Under the pieces are notes generated by a model, which was given only the letters and a program-made list of their open reading frames with translations, did no database searches and was not told where the DNA came from. Below are positions 24,798-34,127 of a DNA stretch of 64,000 bases, one piece after another. Both the position numbers and the translations under genes were made by a program. Position 1 is the first letter of the stretch. Each line of letters begins with the position of its first letter. Source of the DNA: an uncultured bacterium (GTDB taxonomy: Bacteria > Verrucomicrobiota > Kiritimatiellia > RFP12 > UBA1067); the NCBI GenBank assembly GCA_902779075.1, contig CACZAK010000005.1, positions 30,827 through 94,826 on the forward strand, read 5' to 3'.

Positions 24798-26066
24798 TCA
24801 CATAAGCGACAAAAGAAGCGGCTCAAATTCGGGAAAAGACTCGTTCAGGATTTCCGCGCCTTCAACCGATACGGGCGCGCGCAGGCCACAGATTGCCATC
24901 GACATGGCAAGTCGGTGGTCTCCATTCGCGCGCGCCGTGCCGCCCTTCAACGTGCCGCCGCGCACCGTGAAGCCGTCTGGGCGCTCCGAAACCTCTACTC
25001 CGAGCGCGCCGAGTTGCGTGACGATTGCCGCGATCCGGTCTGTCTCCTTGTAACGCAGCTCCTCTGCCTCCCGCACGACGGTTTCTCCCTCCGCAAACGC
25101 GGCGACCGCAGCAAGCGCGGGGAATTCGTCGATCGACCGTACCACGAGGTCGCCCGCAATCTCCACGCCGTGGAGGGGCGCGGCCTCAAGTGTAACGTTG
25201 CCGATAGGTTCGCCGAACTCCACGTGTTCGCTCTCCGTGGATATGCGCGCCCCCATGGCAGAGAGGACATCCAGCACGCCCGTGCGGGTTGGGTTGAGTC
25301 CCACGTCCGACACGGTCACGCGGGAACCGGGCACTATGGCGGCGGCTGCCAGGAGGAATGCGGCAGAGGAGATGTCGCCGGGAAGAGTGCCGTCAAGTGG
25401 CTTGAGCGAGGTGGCGGGATGGACCGTCTCGGTAAGGCCGTTAGATACCACGGTCGCACCCATGGCACGGAGCATGCGGGCGGTGTGGTCACGCGAGGGG
25501 CCGGGCTCATGCAGGGTAACGGGCGAGTCTGCGCCGAGGGCTGCGAGTTCCAAGCAGCTCTTCACCTGGGCCGAAGCAACCGGCAGCGTGTAGTCGATTC
25601 CGTGCAGCGGGGCTGGGGAGACTATGATGGGCGCATGACCGTCCGTCGTTGAAATAGAGGCCCCCATTAGGCGAAGCGGATCGGCTATTCGGTTCATCGG
25701 GCGCCTGCGGAGCCCAGAACTTCCATCCAAGACGGCTGATGATCGCGTAGCCGCCAGCGCACCAGCGAGCAGGCGTATCGTCGTGCCAGAATTTCCGCAA
25801 TTTGCATCCACTCCGGAGCAAGGGAAAGGACGCATTCCGTTTCCAGTCAGGGTCAGGACTCCGTTTTCTAGGCGACTCGGCACTCCCAGCGTCTCCAATG
25901 CACCGCGCATTGCGCGCGTCACACCGCTGTCGGGATAATTCCGAATTTTGGAATCGCCATCGGCCAAAGCGGCGAAGAGCACCACGCGGTGTGCAAGCGA
26001 CTTGTCGCCTGGGAGCGTGACGCAACCCCGTAGAGGTCTGGCAGCCAGGGGTAGGGAAAGCGTCAT
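24798..26066 (-). CDS. aroA: 3-phosphoshikimate 1-carboxyvinyltransferase (EPSP synthase)
   Basis: The protein has 422 residues. It catalyses PEP + shikimate-3-phosphate to EPSP in the shikimate pathway. Signatures: 'LPGDKSLAHRVVLFAALADG' at the N-terminus, 'GNSGTTIRLLAGALA' (the PEP-binding NSGT), and 'DEFPALAAVAAFAEGET' then 'ELRYKETDRI' in the C-terminal lobe, with the catalytic D/E and KETDR. In the PEP-binding NSGT segment the residue after NSGT is Thr (NSGTTIR), where many class I enzymes have NAGTAMR. GGAAGGACAGG precedes the ATG. It follows the BY-kinase gene by 15 bp and may be carried on the exopolysaccharide transcript. Confidence 0.96.
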   Translation of the reverse strand: MTLSLPLAARPLRGCVTLPGDKSLAHRVVLFAALADGDSKIRNYPDSGVTRAMRGALETLGVPSRLENGVLTLTGNGMRPFPCSGVDANCGNSGTTIRLLAGALAATRSSAVLDGSSGLRRRPMNRIADPLRLMGASISTTDGHAPIIVSPAPLHGIDYTLPVASAQVKSCLELAALGADSPVTLHEPGPSRDHTARMLRAMGATVVSNGLTETVHPATSLKPLDGTLPGDISSAAFLLAAAAIVPGSRVTVSDVGLNPTRTGVLDVLSAMGARISTESEHVEFGEPIGNVTLEAAPLHGVEIAGDLVVRSIDEFPALAAVAAFAEGETVVREAEELRYKETDRIAAIVTQLGALGVEVSERPDGFTVRGGTLKGGTARANGDHRLAMSMAICGLRAPVSVEGAEILNESFPEFEPLLLSLM

Positions 26067-26081
26067 CGCCTGTCCTTCCAG

Positions 26082-28559
26082 CTATTCAGCGTCAGTCAGA
26101 TCGGAGCTTGCCGCACCATGACTCGGCCAGTGTTTCTCGTCCGCAGCAGCGCCATCCTTGGGCTTGTCACCCTTGTCGCCCGCGTCCGATGCGTTGTCGG
26201 TCGTTTTCTTGGCCGTCTCGATCGGCCCGTATGGAGCGTACGGGCGATAGCCCTTGCCGTATGACCTATAGCCACCGTAGCCGCCATAGCCGCCATAGCC
26301 GTAGCCGTAGGAATGACCGGACGGCGCAAAGGCACTTCCGGCACCGCCCATCTCGACGTCGTTCACGATTATGCCGATCACAGTGGCACCGGACTCACTA
26401 AGCGAACGGGATGCGTGCTGGATGGGCTTGAAGTGCGTACGGTCGGGGCAGCACATGATCATGACCGAATCCACCATCGCGGCAAGCGTAACCACGTCGC
26501 CTACAATGCCGAACGGCGGCGAGTCAATTATGATGCGGTCGTAGTTTTCACGCGCCCACTTGAAGAAATCGGGAACAATCTGCGAACCCATGATGGAAGC
26601 GGGGTTGACGTTGTCAGGCGGCAGGGAGCCGATTACGTCGAGGTGCTCTACGCCGCTAGGCATCACAAGTGAGGCGAAATCGCGCAAATCCGTCTTTGAA
26701 AGGTAATGCGAGAAGGAATGCTCGTTGTCGATCTGAAGACCCCACACGCGGGCAAGGCGCGGACGGCGCAGGTCGAAGTCCACGAGCAACGTCTTCTTCC
26801 CGGCCTGCGCACTGGAGATGGCCAATGAGCAGGAAGTGATCGTCTTGCCCTCACCTGGCTGGGTGGACATGATCAGCACGGCCTGGGAGATTGGCTGGTA
26901 ACGCGGCGAATCCAGCAGGTTACGCAGGCCGGCCATCGCCTCGGCGAACTGCGAGTACTTGTTTTCGGAGATGAACTTAGCCACCTGCTCGCGCTTCTTG
27001 CGGCGCACATGCGGCAACACGGCCAGCACCTTGAGGGCAAGACGGCCCTCGATGTCAGAGAGCGAAACGATCGTGTCCTCGAGGTGGTCGAGCACGAGCA
27101 CGAACAGCAAGCCCAAGCCGAGCGACAGCACGGCGCCAGCCGAGAAAATGATCAACGGGTTCGGCTGCACTGGCCTCGAAGGGACTCGGGCTGGACGCCC
27201 AACGCGGACGATTTCGTTGTTCTGCTCTGCGGCAATGCGGTGTTCGTTCTCCTTCTGAAGGAGGTCCTGGTATATTTCGCTGGAGACCTTCTTTTCCTGT
27301 TCCAACTGCTTCAACCCGGCGTCGGCCTGAACAATCAACTGCCCGATTTTCGCGATATTCTTGTTCAATTCATCGCTTTTCTTCTTAAACGTTTCCAGTT
27401 GGCTCTTGGCAGCCGTCAGGTCGCCCACCGCAGTTGCAAGAGCGCGTTTGACCGTCTCTGCGAATTCTTTCGAAATTGCACTTAACTCGCCCTTCTTCGC
27501 CACCACGGACGGATGCTCCGGCGTATACCGCGTATTGAGCGTGGCAAGCTCCATCTTCACGTTTTGCAACTTCGTGTAGGCAGATCCAATATCCGAGGAC
27601 CGCGGCACCGCAGTTGGCAGTTCGCCGAAGTTCTCGGGGTTTTTCTGCGCTGCCTGAAGCATCTTAACCCACTCGCTCACCGCCGAAACGCGCTTTTCGG
27701 AGTCAAGCAGGTTGGCGGTCGTCGTCGAAAGGCTCTGGTTGAGGATATTTCGCTCAGCCATCAAACTGTCTATCTTGTTCTCCGTGCGGAATTTGAGCAG
27801 GCGGGCAGCAAGGTCATCGTCCACTCTTTTCTGCTTCTCCACCTGCTGGTGAATCTGAGCTACGGCCTTGTCGCAGCGCTTCCTGTTCTCATCATCGGTA
27901 AATGACTCAATTGCCTCAGCGTATGCGTTCGCGAGAGCCGCCGCAAGCTGCGGGGACTTGGAACGGACGGCAATCGTTATTAAGCGCGAATGACGCACGA
28001 GTTCAAGTTCTGAACCGCCCAGCATATCGACAAGATCCTTGTCCGTAACCACAGAATTAGGATAGTTCGCGCGGTACTGCTGCAGGATTTTCGTGAAAAT
28101 CGCCTCGGAACGCCAGTCGGACTGACGCGTGTTGAAGATTTCCGCATAGTTGGCGCCGTAGTAGTCCATGTCGTTACCGGCAACGCCAACGCCAGTGACG
28201 CCCTTGGAACGCCGCGTGTCCATCGTGAACTCGCTCTTCGCCTCGTAGATAGTCGGCGAGATACGGTACACGGCGAACGAGGCGACAAGGCCAATCAGCA
28301 GGAAAACGAGCACGGATATCCAGCGCTGTGCGATCACGCGCAACACGCGGCCGATGGTAATCGTTCCAACAATCGATTCTGCATCCTGCCCAGGGGCCTG
28401 TCCACCGTATGCGCCCCCGTAATAGTATGGCATGTGTCCGCTGCCACCGTAGTACATCGGCGTCTGAGCCGATCCGTAGTAGATTGGCGACTTTTTGGAC
28501 GTGCCGTAATAGAGGGGCTTCTGTCCGTATGTGGATGACGATGACGAAGATGATGCCAT
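26082..28559 (-). CDS. Polysaccharide co-polymerase fused to BY-type tyrosine autokinase (Wzc-like)
   Basis: The protein has 825 residues. The Wzz domain is flanked by two transmembrane helices (about 78-98 'WISVLVFLLIGLVASFAVY' and about 470-492). The cytoplasmic kinase has Walker A 'MSTQPGEGKTITSC', Walker A' 'LLVDFDLRRP' and Walker B 'RIIIDSPPFG'. A Tyr/Gly cluster near the C-terminus (about 755-785, 'GYGYGGYGGYGGYRSYGKGY') is the expected autophosphorylation tail. Unusually, residues 10-50 are also Tyr-rich (LYYG, IYYG, MYYGG, YYYGG repeats). It controls chain length and export of exopolysaccharide with the Wza-like and ligase-like neighbours, probably through cycles of tyrosine phosphorylation. 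Confidence 0.9.
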   Translation of the reverse strand: MASSSSSSSTYGQKPLYYGTSKKSPIYYGSAQTPMYYGGSGHMPYYYGGAYGGQAPGQDAESIVGTITIGRVLRVIAQRWISVLVFLLIGLVASFAVYRISPTIYEAKSEFTMDTRRSKGVTGVGVAGNDMDYYGANYAEIFNTRQSDWRSEAIFTKILQQYRANYPNSVVTDKDLVDMLGGSELELVRHSRLITIAVRSKSPQLAAALANAYAEAIESFTDDENRKRCDKAVAQIHQQVEKQKRVDDDLAARLLKFRTENKIDSLMAERNILNQSLSTTTANLLDSEKRVSAVSEWVKMLQAAQKNPENFGELPTAVPRSSDIGSAYTKLQNVKMELATLNTRYTPEHPSVVAKKGELSAISKEFAETVKRALATAVGDLTAAKSQLETFKKKSDELNKNIAKIGQLIVQADAGLKQLEQEKKVSSEIYQDLLQKENEHRIAAEQNNEIVRVGRPARVPSRPVQPNPLIIFSAGAVLSLGLGLLFVLVLDHLEDTIVSLSDIEGRLALKVLAVLPHVRRKKREQVAKFISENKYSQFAEAMAGLRNLLDSPRYQPISQAVLIMSTQPGEGKTITSCSLAISSAQAGKKTLLVDFDLRRPRLARVWGLQIDNEHSFSHYLSKTDLRDFASLVMPSGVEHLDVIGSLPPDNVNPASIMGSQIVPDFFKWARENYDRIIIDSPPFGIVGDVVTLAAMVDSVMIMCCPDRTHFKPIQHASRSLSESGATVIGIIVNDVEMGGAGSAFAPSGHSYGYGYGGYGGYGGYRSYGKGYRPYAPYGPIETAKKTTDNASDAGDKGDKPKDGAAADEKHWPSHGAASSDLTDAE

Positions 28560-28562
28560 GGC

Positions 28563-30203
28563 TTAGGGACTTTCTCTTTCAATTTTTTGCGTACCACGCG
28601 CCGGCGTAGGCTTTTTCGGGAAGGATGCCGCCCCAATTGCAAGCGGGACTGCAAAAACGAACATCATGGGCGCAATTTCAAGGATTGGCACAAAAAATGC
28701 AAGGGCTAATAGGAGCGCGAACGCTATTGGCACAATCCAAACTATAGGCGGACAGGCGAAGGCAACGATGTCCGCGTCATCCTGTTCTCTTAGGAAAATT
28801 ACCGCCTGAACCAGCCGACTGACATACGTGAATAGGAGGATAAAAAGCCCGAACGCAAGCAGAGACATGCCGAGAAGGCCATGCTCGGCAAGATATGTCC
28901 AGAAGCTGTTGAACGCACATACTGGATTGCGGTTGCAAGGACGAAGTTGCATCCAGTTGAATTCGGACTTGTCGCGACCGCGCTTCGCGGAGTCTTTCAT
29001 CTGCCGGGAAATCAACAGTGCCCGCCAATCGGCCTTCTGCCGCTGGAATGACTGCAGCTCCGACTTGCTTGCTATGAACGGCACATGCAAACGGAACGCA
29101 CCAGTACCGGCACCGTACCATGGATGTTTCTTCCACACCGATTTCGCGATAGCCGAGAGAGCTGGTGATAGGGTCCGGTAAACCTCGGACTGTTCTTTGT
29201 CGATAGCCAGAAAACCTCCGGCCTTCACCGAATAGACATTTTGCACCGGCTCCTTCATCAGTTCCGTTACGTCGCCATTAGTACGCACGCAGCCATCAAG
29301 CTCCACTTCGGGGGGGAGAAGCGCGAAAAGAAAGAAAAACGGCGTTGCGAAGCCTAGCAACATCAAGGCCAAACCACGCGCGCTAGCCCCTACGGAACCC
29401 ATTCGGGCCAAATACGCCAAACAGAAGATCGCGACAAGCGCGGCAACCACCAGGAACACTGTGGACAACGGCGGCGGCGAGAAAAAAAGCAGTCCACATG
29501 CGTTTCCCGCTAAGGCGACACAAAACGGCACGCGCGCGGCACCCCATTTGCGCGCCTCCGCTTGCGCGCCGAACGCAAGAGCGCAAATCAACCAGACACC
29601 AAACCCCGGTCCCCAAAATGCCCCCCAAAACGGACCACCAAGAAAGTCAACCTTGGCAGCCCCCATGAACGCCGGAACTTTCAGGCATGCGCAAGTCGTC
29701 ATGACCAGTCCGCCGAGTCCCATGACGAACGAGGCCATTAGGCCAAAGGAGATACGTCCCGTCAGCCCTATGCCGTGACGAATACCGAGCACTACCACGG
29801 CGACCCCGGTCAACACTGCCAGTGGCAGCAGCCCGGCTGAACCAAAAGACGCAGGCATTCCAGGGGAAGATGGTTCCCTAATGATCCACTCGTCGTTAAC
29901 ATAGTCCAACTTCACGCCGGAGTTCATATAGCGGATTGCCGCAACGACAAGCACGAAGATGAAAAACCAGAATGCAACGTCGCGCAACAGAGAACCAATA
30001 ACACGGCGGCGGGCAATGGAAAGATGCTCACCCTGACGCATTGACGGCTCGACCAGCAACCAAAGGAACGCCAGCCCCGAAAGCCAGAAGAGTAACTCCG
30101 CCAGGCCGCCTGCTGACAAGAACGGAAACAGCGCGAATGGCAAAGAGGCCAGCAACGCTAGATGCGTCGCCAGCCCGTACCTGGTGATGAGTCTTGGAAA
30201 CAT
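28563..30203 (-). CDS. O-antigen ligase / Wzy-like polysaccharide polymerase
   Basis: The protein has 546 residues and about 12 hydrophobic segments. A large extracytoplasmic loop between residues ~300 and ~430 ends with 'HPWYGAGTGAFRLHVPF' and 'FNSFWTYLAEHGLLGMSLLA', the Wzy_C/WaaL-type signature in which a loop His and the 'N..L...E.G..G' helix form the active site. It would polymerise, or transfer to acceptor, the lipid-linked repeat units made elsewhere. It is embedded between the outer-membrane barrel and the Wzc-like kinase, 3 bp from the latter, in the exopolysaccharide operon. No ribosome site is obvious. Confidence 0.75.
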   Translation of the reverse strand: MFPRLITRYGLATHLALLASLPFALFPFLSAGGLAELLFWLSGLAFLWLLVEPSMRQGEHLSIARRRVIGSLLRDVAFWFFIFVLVVAAIRYMNSGVKLDYVNDEWIIREPSSPGMPASFGSAGLLPLAVLTGVAVVVLGIRHGIGLTGRISFGLMASFVMGLGGLVMTTCACLKVPAFMGAAKVDFLGGPFWGAFWGPGFGVWLICALAFGAQAEARKWGAARVPFCVALAGNACGLLFFSPPPLSTVFLVVAALVAIFCLAYLARMGSVGASARGLALMLLGFATPFFFLFALLPPEVELDGCVRTNGDVTELMKEPVQNVYSVKAGGFLAIDKEQSEVYRTLSPALSAIAKSVWKKHPWYGAGTGAFRLHVPFIASKSELQSFQRQKADWRALLISRQMKDSAKRGRDKSEFNWMQLRPCNRNPVCAFNSFWTYLAEHGLLGMSLLAFGLFILLFTYVSRLVQAVIFLREQDDADIVAFACPPIVWIVPIAFALLLALAFFVPILEIAPMMFVFAVPLAIGAASFPKKPTPARGTQKIERESP

Positions 30204-30216
30204 CAGTAGAAATCAA

Positions 30217-31452
30217 TCAATAATGGAAGCGCAAGCCAATCGTGCCGCGGAAGCGGTCATAATCATAGTCACGCTTGTCACACCATTCCTCTTCCCAAGT
30301 GATATGCGCGAAAATCGACACCCAGCGATTGATGATGTAGCTCGCGCCAAGGCGGAAGGAAAGAATGGTTTCGTCGAAGTCATTGCCGTACGCAAGGTAA
30401 CGGTCATTGTAGCAAGTATCCTCGTAGCGCCACGCCAAATTCGCAGTTAGCGTCAACTTATCACCCATCGTAAGGTAGGAAAGGCCGCCTGACATAGAAT
30501 ACACCTTGATGGCCTGGCCGCGCGTGCGCTCAGAAGGCTGGTAGTAGCTGCTTCCGAGCAATGAGGCCTGCAACTGCCGCGTAACTCTCCAGTTCGCACT
30601 CAGCGAGTACGTCCAAGTGCAACCTGCGTCGCGTCCGCCGTACTCAAGCCAAGACGCACCCATGAGTGCACGGTAGGAAATCCTCTCCGTCGCATGCGTG
30701 CCAATACCGCCATGGATAGTCCATGACTTGCTTTCATTGTCGTAATTGCGATAGCCATGACCACCGGGCTGCGTGTAGTGCGAATAACCTCCTGACACGA
30801 GGAAATCCGTCCACTTTGTTGCCGCAAAGCCCGCTTCGGCACCTACTGACCAAGATGACCAGCCATAGAGAGGTGCGTACTTGCCCGTATCGTTCTTGTA
30901 GTCCAACCAGTTGTACTGCCCCTTCACCTCGGCGTGCAAAGGTCCGGAGAAGCGGCGCTCGAGCGCGCCAGAGATGTCAAACGCCTCGCGGTCACGCCAG
31001 ACGCCACGCCCGTCGCCGGAACCAAGTGCATCATTCTGGTCAACGTAGCGGTACCTTTCTGCGAGCACCAACGACCATCCCTTCTCGTTCTGCTTGGAAG
31101 TCGTCCACTTGTAGGCCAGCGACTCGCCGTAACTGTTGTCGCCCATCTCATTGCTATACTTGCAGTAGGCGTTGCGGCGATACCAAAGCGTACCCACGAG
31201 AGCCCAGTTGTCACCCTTCCAGTCGAAGTCAGCACCAGGCTGAATGCAGAAGATGCTGTCACCTTCCGAATGGCGAGAGGTGTCCACGTTAGAGTCGTAT
31301 GAGTACGACAACGCGACATACGGCTTAATCGTCAGGTGCTGGTTGAAGAAACGAAATCCCTGCGGCTTGTCCGCCTCGCTTCCGCCCGCTGCAAACAACG
31401 AGGGAATCACCGAGAACGTGGCAACCGTCAAACCTGTCAAATGCTTTTTCAT
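30217..31452 (-). CDS. Outer-membrane beta-barrel protein of the exopolysaccharide operon
   Basis: The protein has 411 residues; the start at 31452 (MKKHLTGLTVATFSVIPSLF) has AAAGGAAAA upstream, and the longer frame adds a leader with no signal. A signal peptide (1-21) is followed by alternating aromatic/polar beta strands throughout ('YVALSYSYDSN', 'WALVGTLWYRRNAYC'), ending in TIGLRFHY with a terminal aromatic residue as the BAM recognition signal. It resembles BBP2/surface-lipid barrels found beside Wza/Wzc genes and may form the outer-membrane exit or a structural partner. The substrate is not evident. Confidence 0.75.
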   Translation of the reverse strand: MKKHLTGLTVATFSVIPSLFAAGGSEADKPQGFRFFNQHLTIKPYVALSYSYDSNVDTSRHSEGDSIFCIQPGADFDWKGDNWALVGTLWYRRNAYCKYSNEMGDNSYGESLAYKWTTSKQNEKGWSLVLAERYRYVDQNDALGSGDGRGVWRDREAFDISGALERRFSGPLHAEVKGQYNWLDYKNDTGKYAPLYGWSSWSVGAEAGFAATKWTDFLVSGGYSHYTQPGGHGYRNYDNESKSWTIHGGIGTHATERISYRALMGASWLEYGGRDAGCTWTYSLSANWRVTRQLQASLLGSSYYQPSERTRGQAIKVYSMSGGLSYLTMGDKLTLTANLAWRYEDTCYNDRYLAYGNDFDETILSFRLGASYIINRWVSIFAHITWEEEWCDKRDYDYDRFRGTIGLRFHY

Positions 31453-31491
31453 GTGGAATTTTCCTTTGCTTGTTTCAAGTGTAGACCACAC

Positions 31492-32529
31492 TTATTTCAC
31501 ATAGTCAGGGGGTTCCGGGACGAACGGCTCTGACGCTACCCCTACCCCTGAACCACGGCGGCGCGAGTAGTAGGGATTCTCCTGTCCCTCATTCGTGCCT
31601 TCGCTGTTTCCACCAACGGCACTGCTGCTACCGATTGCACCACGGGGAACGCGGTCAAGGCGAGTATCGGGGAAAGAATCGGGCGAAGAGGGCGCACCTG
31701 AGATGCTCATAGTTGTAAAGGCACCGGCACCCATTCCTGCGGCAGAGCCAGCAGCAGACCCGGCACCAGGAGCCTGGAGATCGGCAAGCAACGCCTCCAT
31801 AAGACCATTCGGATCGGAGGACATTTGAAGGACAATGGCGTGATCAGGCTCGTCCCCGGCATTAGCCGCAGCAAGCATACTGTCGTAAGAAGCCTCCGTG
31901 CCACCAGCGCCGGTCGCCTCGGAAATCCACCCCGCCGCAGACTCCTTCGCCTTCGGATCGGTCATCTGCGACACATACGTGCTCACAAGTCCCTCCGGCG
32001 AGCCTTCCGAAGCGCGCACGAACATTAGAGCCGCGAAAGTCTGGCGAACATCGGCGTTCTCCGCCGATTCACACCGCTTGTTCACGACGGCAAGGGCGTT
32101 AGTGGACAGCTCCACGAACGCTGCGTCGGAGACGGGCTTCTCCGGATTGGCCTTGCGGCTGAACAGCTCCGTGGCAAAGCGCTCATTGATGTCCGTGAGG
32201 TACTCGACCGGGACAGTGGCGTACACCTCAGCCAGCACGGCCGACTTGTCCGTCGCACCCGACACCGCCGCCTTGTTAGCCGCGTAGAAATCGGCTGCCT
32301 TTGATTCAGCCGAACCTGGCTTCTTAGCGATGGCCGCATTGACCTTCGCAACGAAGTCGGCTTGATCGGCGGCAGGCACCTGCGCGATGATCGATTTCAT
32401 TTCCGCTGGGTTACTGGCACAGTCGCCAACCTTAGCCTGCCATTCGGCCTTGCTAAGCTCAGCCGTCGCTACAAACGGCAGCGCGCACAACGCGAGCATG
32501 CACGTCTCTATCATTTTGTTCAACTTCAT
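31492..32529 (-). CDS. Secreted protein of unknown function in the exopolysaccharide operon
   Basis: The protein has 345 residues with a signal peptide (about 1-23, cleaved after VATA). AAAGGAGAAG precedes the ATG. The mature part is alpha-helical and Ala-rich, with repeated ~60-residue helical stretches that look TPR- or HEAT-like in spacing but without a clear consensus. The C-terminal ~80 residues are low-complexity Gly/Ser/Pro/Arg ('SSSAVGGNSEGTNEGQE'). Its place between the Wza-like exporter and the barrel implies a periplasmic scaffold in the same export machine; no family is recognised. Confidence 0.65.
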   Translation of the reverse strand: MKLNKMIETCMLALCALPFVATAELSKAEWQAKVGDCASNPAEMKSIIAQVPAADQADFVAKVNAAIAKKPGSAESKAADFYAANKAAVSGATDKSAVLAEVYATVPVEYLTDINERFATELFSRKANPEKPVSDAAFVELSTNALAVVNKRCESAENADVRQTFAALMFVRASEGSPEGLVSTYVSQMTDPKAKESAAGWISEATGAGGTEASYDSMLAAANAGDEPDHAIVLQMSSDPNGLMEALLADLQAPGAGSAAGSAAGMGAGAFTTMSISGAPSSPDSFPDTRLDRVPRGAIGSSSAVGGNSEGTNEGQENPYYSRRRGSGVGVASEPFVPEPPDYVK

Positions 32530-32561
32530 TTTGCTTCTCCTTTGATTGGATCGTTAAGTTA

Positions 32562-33236
32562 TCACCAATAAGAAATAGGCACCCAAACGACATCTCCCGC
32601 CTTGAGGAGCATGTCCTTGTCGGGTCGACCTTCTTCGCCTATCTCAACCAGGTCGACCCTTGTCTTCGTCTGCTTGCCATCTTTGTCGCAACGCGTCACC
32701 TGCACGCGCCGCTTGTTTGCAATCGCATTCACCCCGCCAGCCATCTGCAGCGCCTTCGTGAGGCGCAAGTCCATCGTCGGGGGCACATCCACCGGCCCCG
32801 GCCGCCCCACCTCGCCTAACACCGTAACGGTCCCGTACGGAGAAACACCCTGCCCTGGCACGAAGTTAACCGTGACGCTTGGCTTGCGGTAATACTTTTT
32901 ATAAGCTGCCTCAAGCTTCCTCTGCAACCCGACCAGAGTCATGTTATCGCACTTGACCTGACCGATAAGCGCCATCGAAATGTTTCCATCCGCATCAACA
33001 AAATACTGCTTGTGCGATGAATTCTCCGCTCCAACGGCCGTCACGGAAATACTCAAAGCCACTCCGGGACGCACCTTCGGGCCGTCAACATACGTTGCCA
33101 GAACATTTGGATCCACATTTCTGTCCTTGGGATCCAGCCAGCCGTCAATGGTATCAACAATAATACACCCGCCCAACCCGACGGACATAAGCCCGCAGGC
33201 AAGGATATACGGCAATCTTTTCAATTTAGTCTTCAT
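32562..33236 (-). CDS. Wza-like polysaccharide export lipoprotein (Poly_export + SLBB)
   Basis: The protein has 224 residues from MKTKLKRLPYILACGLMSVG; the in-frame ATG 15 bp upstream is less likely. A lipobox-like 'VGLGGC' gives an acylated Cys at about residue 24. The Poly_export core follows ('GVALSISVTAVG...FVDADGNISMALIGQV...YRKPSVTVNFV'), then an SLBB segment ('YGTVTVLGEVGRPGPVDVPP') and a terminal 'LLKAGDVVWVPISYW'. It is shorter than Wza (about 380), lacking extra SLBB repeats. Periplasmic/outer-membrane export channel component, first gene of the operon. Confidence 0.87.
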   Translation of the reverse strand: MKTKLKRLPYILACGLMSVGLGGCIIVDTIDGWLDPKDRNVDPNVLATYVDGPKVRPGVALSISVTAVGAENSSHKQYFVDADGNISMALIGQVKCDNMTLVGLQRKLEAAYKKYYRKPSVTVNFVPGQGVSPYGTVTVLGEVGRPGPVDVPPTMDLRLTKALQMAGGVNAIANKRRVQVTRCDKDGKQTKTRVDLVEIGEEGRPDKDMLLKAGDVVWVPISYW

Positions 33237-33280
33237 TCTGCTATGACCCAAAGAGAACCCAGTTCTCCGTGAACGCCCTT

Positions 33281-33309
33281 ATCATACGCTTTTTCTTTGC
33301 GGAAATCAA
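33281..33309 (-). promoter_or_regulatory. Sigma70-like promoter of the exopolysaccharide operon
   Basis: Minus strand: -35 TTGATT (33309-33304), 17-nt spacer, -10 TATGAT (33286-33281). A small inverted repeat GAGAAC-TGG-GTTCTC lies in the leader before the Wza-like gene. Confidence 0.6.
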
Positions 33310-33313
33310 CTGG

Positions 33314-33352
33314 AAAAATCGGTACGGCGAAAAAAAATTTCGCCGCCCGATT
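33314..33352 (-). terminator. Rho-independent-like terminator after rplI
   Basis: On the minus strand, AATCGG-G-CGGCGAAA-TTTTT-TTTCGCCG-TA-CCGATT forms a long stem and is followed by TTTTCC. It lies 15 bp beyond the rplI stop. The next operon's -35 begins immediately after it. Confidence 0.6.
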
Positions 33353-33367
33353 TTCCATGCCGCAAGG

Positions 33368-33829
33368 TCATGCCTGCGCGGCCTCCTCGACGATCTTCAC
33401 CGAGAACGGTGCCTTCACGCCCTCGCCGAGGTCCAGCGTGGCCTTGTACTCGCCCACTTCCCTGAGGTGATCAGGGAGGTCCAGCTGCGAACGCTCGAGC
33501 TTCACGCCGCGGTCTGCTTCGATCGCCGCGAGGAGGTCTGTCGCGCTCACGCTGCCATAGAGCTTCGTGCCGTCCACCGTGCGGGCGTTGACCGTAACGG
33601 TCAGGCCTGCAAGCTTGTCCGCCACCGCCTGCGCCGCCTTCTTCGCCTCGGCACGCGCCTTAGCGCGCGCCTCTTCGAGCTTGGCGAGCTTGCGCTTCGC
33701 GGCTTCGGTCACTGGCGCCGCGAGGCCCTGGGGGATGAGCATGTTGCGTGCGTAACCTGGAGCGACCTTGACAATCGCGCCAGCCTTGCCGAGTTTCTTG
33801 ACATCGGACATCAGCATCACTTCAACCAT
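33368..33829 (-). CDS. rplI: 50S ribosomal protein L9
   Basis: The protein has 153 residues. The N-terminal domain 'VMLMSDVKKLGKAGAIVKVA' and 'GYARNMLIPQGLA' are the L9 signature, followed by the long connecting helix (about 45-80, Ala/Lys/Glu-rich) and C-terminal domain. It binds 23S rRNA at the base of the L1 stalk. Last gene of rplY-rpsF-ssb-rpsR-rplI. Normal length. Confidence 0.97.
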   Translation of the reverse strand: MVEVMLMSDVKKLGKAGAIVKVAPGYARNMLIPQGLAAPVTEAAKRKLAKLEEARAKARAEAKKAAQAVADKLAGLTVTVNARTVDGTKLYGSVSATDLLAAIEADRGVKLERSQLDLPDHLREVGEYKATLDLGEGVKAPFSVKIVEEAAQA

Positions 33830-33845
33830 GGTAGACGCTCCTTTC

Positions 33846-34088
33846 TTAGGCCATCAGGCCCATGTTGCGCGCGCGGCGCACGCCCTTCTTGATCTGGCGC
33901 TGCTGCATCGCGGTGACGCCCGTCACGCGGGCGGGGATGATCTTGCCGTATTCGGTCACGTAACGCTTGAGAACCTCGATGTCGTTGAGGTCGATCTTGT
34001 CGTTCGCTGGAATGGCGGGACGGCGGCGGGAAGTGAACTCCCCGCGGTCTTCGCGGTCACCGCGCTCGTGTTTCTTCTGGTAGGCCAT
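33846..34088 (-). CDS. rpsR: 30S ribosomal protein S18
   Basis: The protein has 80 residues. The core 'NDIEVLKRYVTEYGKIIPAR' followed by 'VTGVTAMQQRQIKKGVRRAR' is typical of S18, with an Arg-rich N-terminus. It pairs with S6 on the 30S platform; the S6 gene lies two genes upstream with ssb between, the usual rpsF-ssb-rpsR order. Confidence 0.97.
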   Translation of the reverse strand: MAYQKKHERGDREDRGEFTSRRRPAIPANDKIDLNDIEVLKRYVTEYGKIIPARVTGVTAMQQRQIKKGVRRARNMGLMA

Positions 34089-34127
34089 TGTTTCTGTTCC
34101 TTCAATTGTTTGTTTGCCGAGGTGGAA

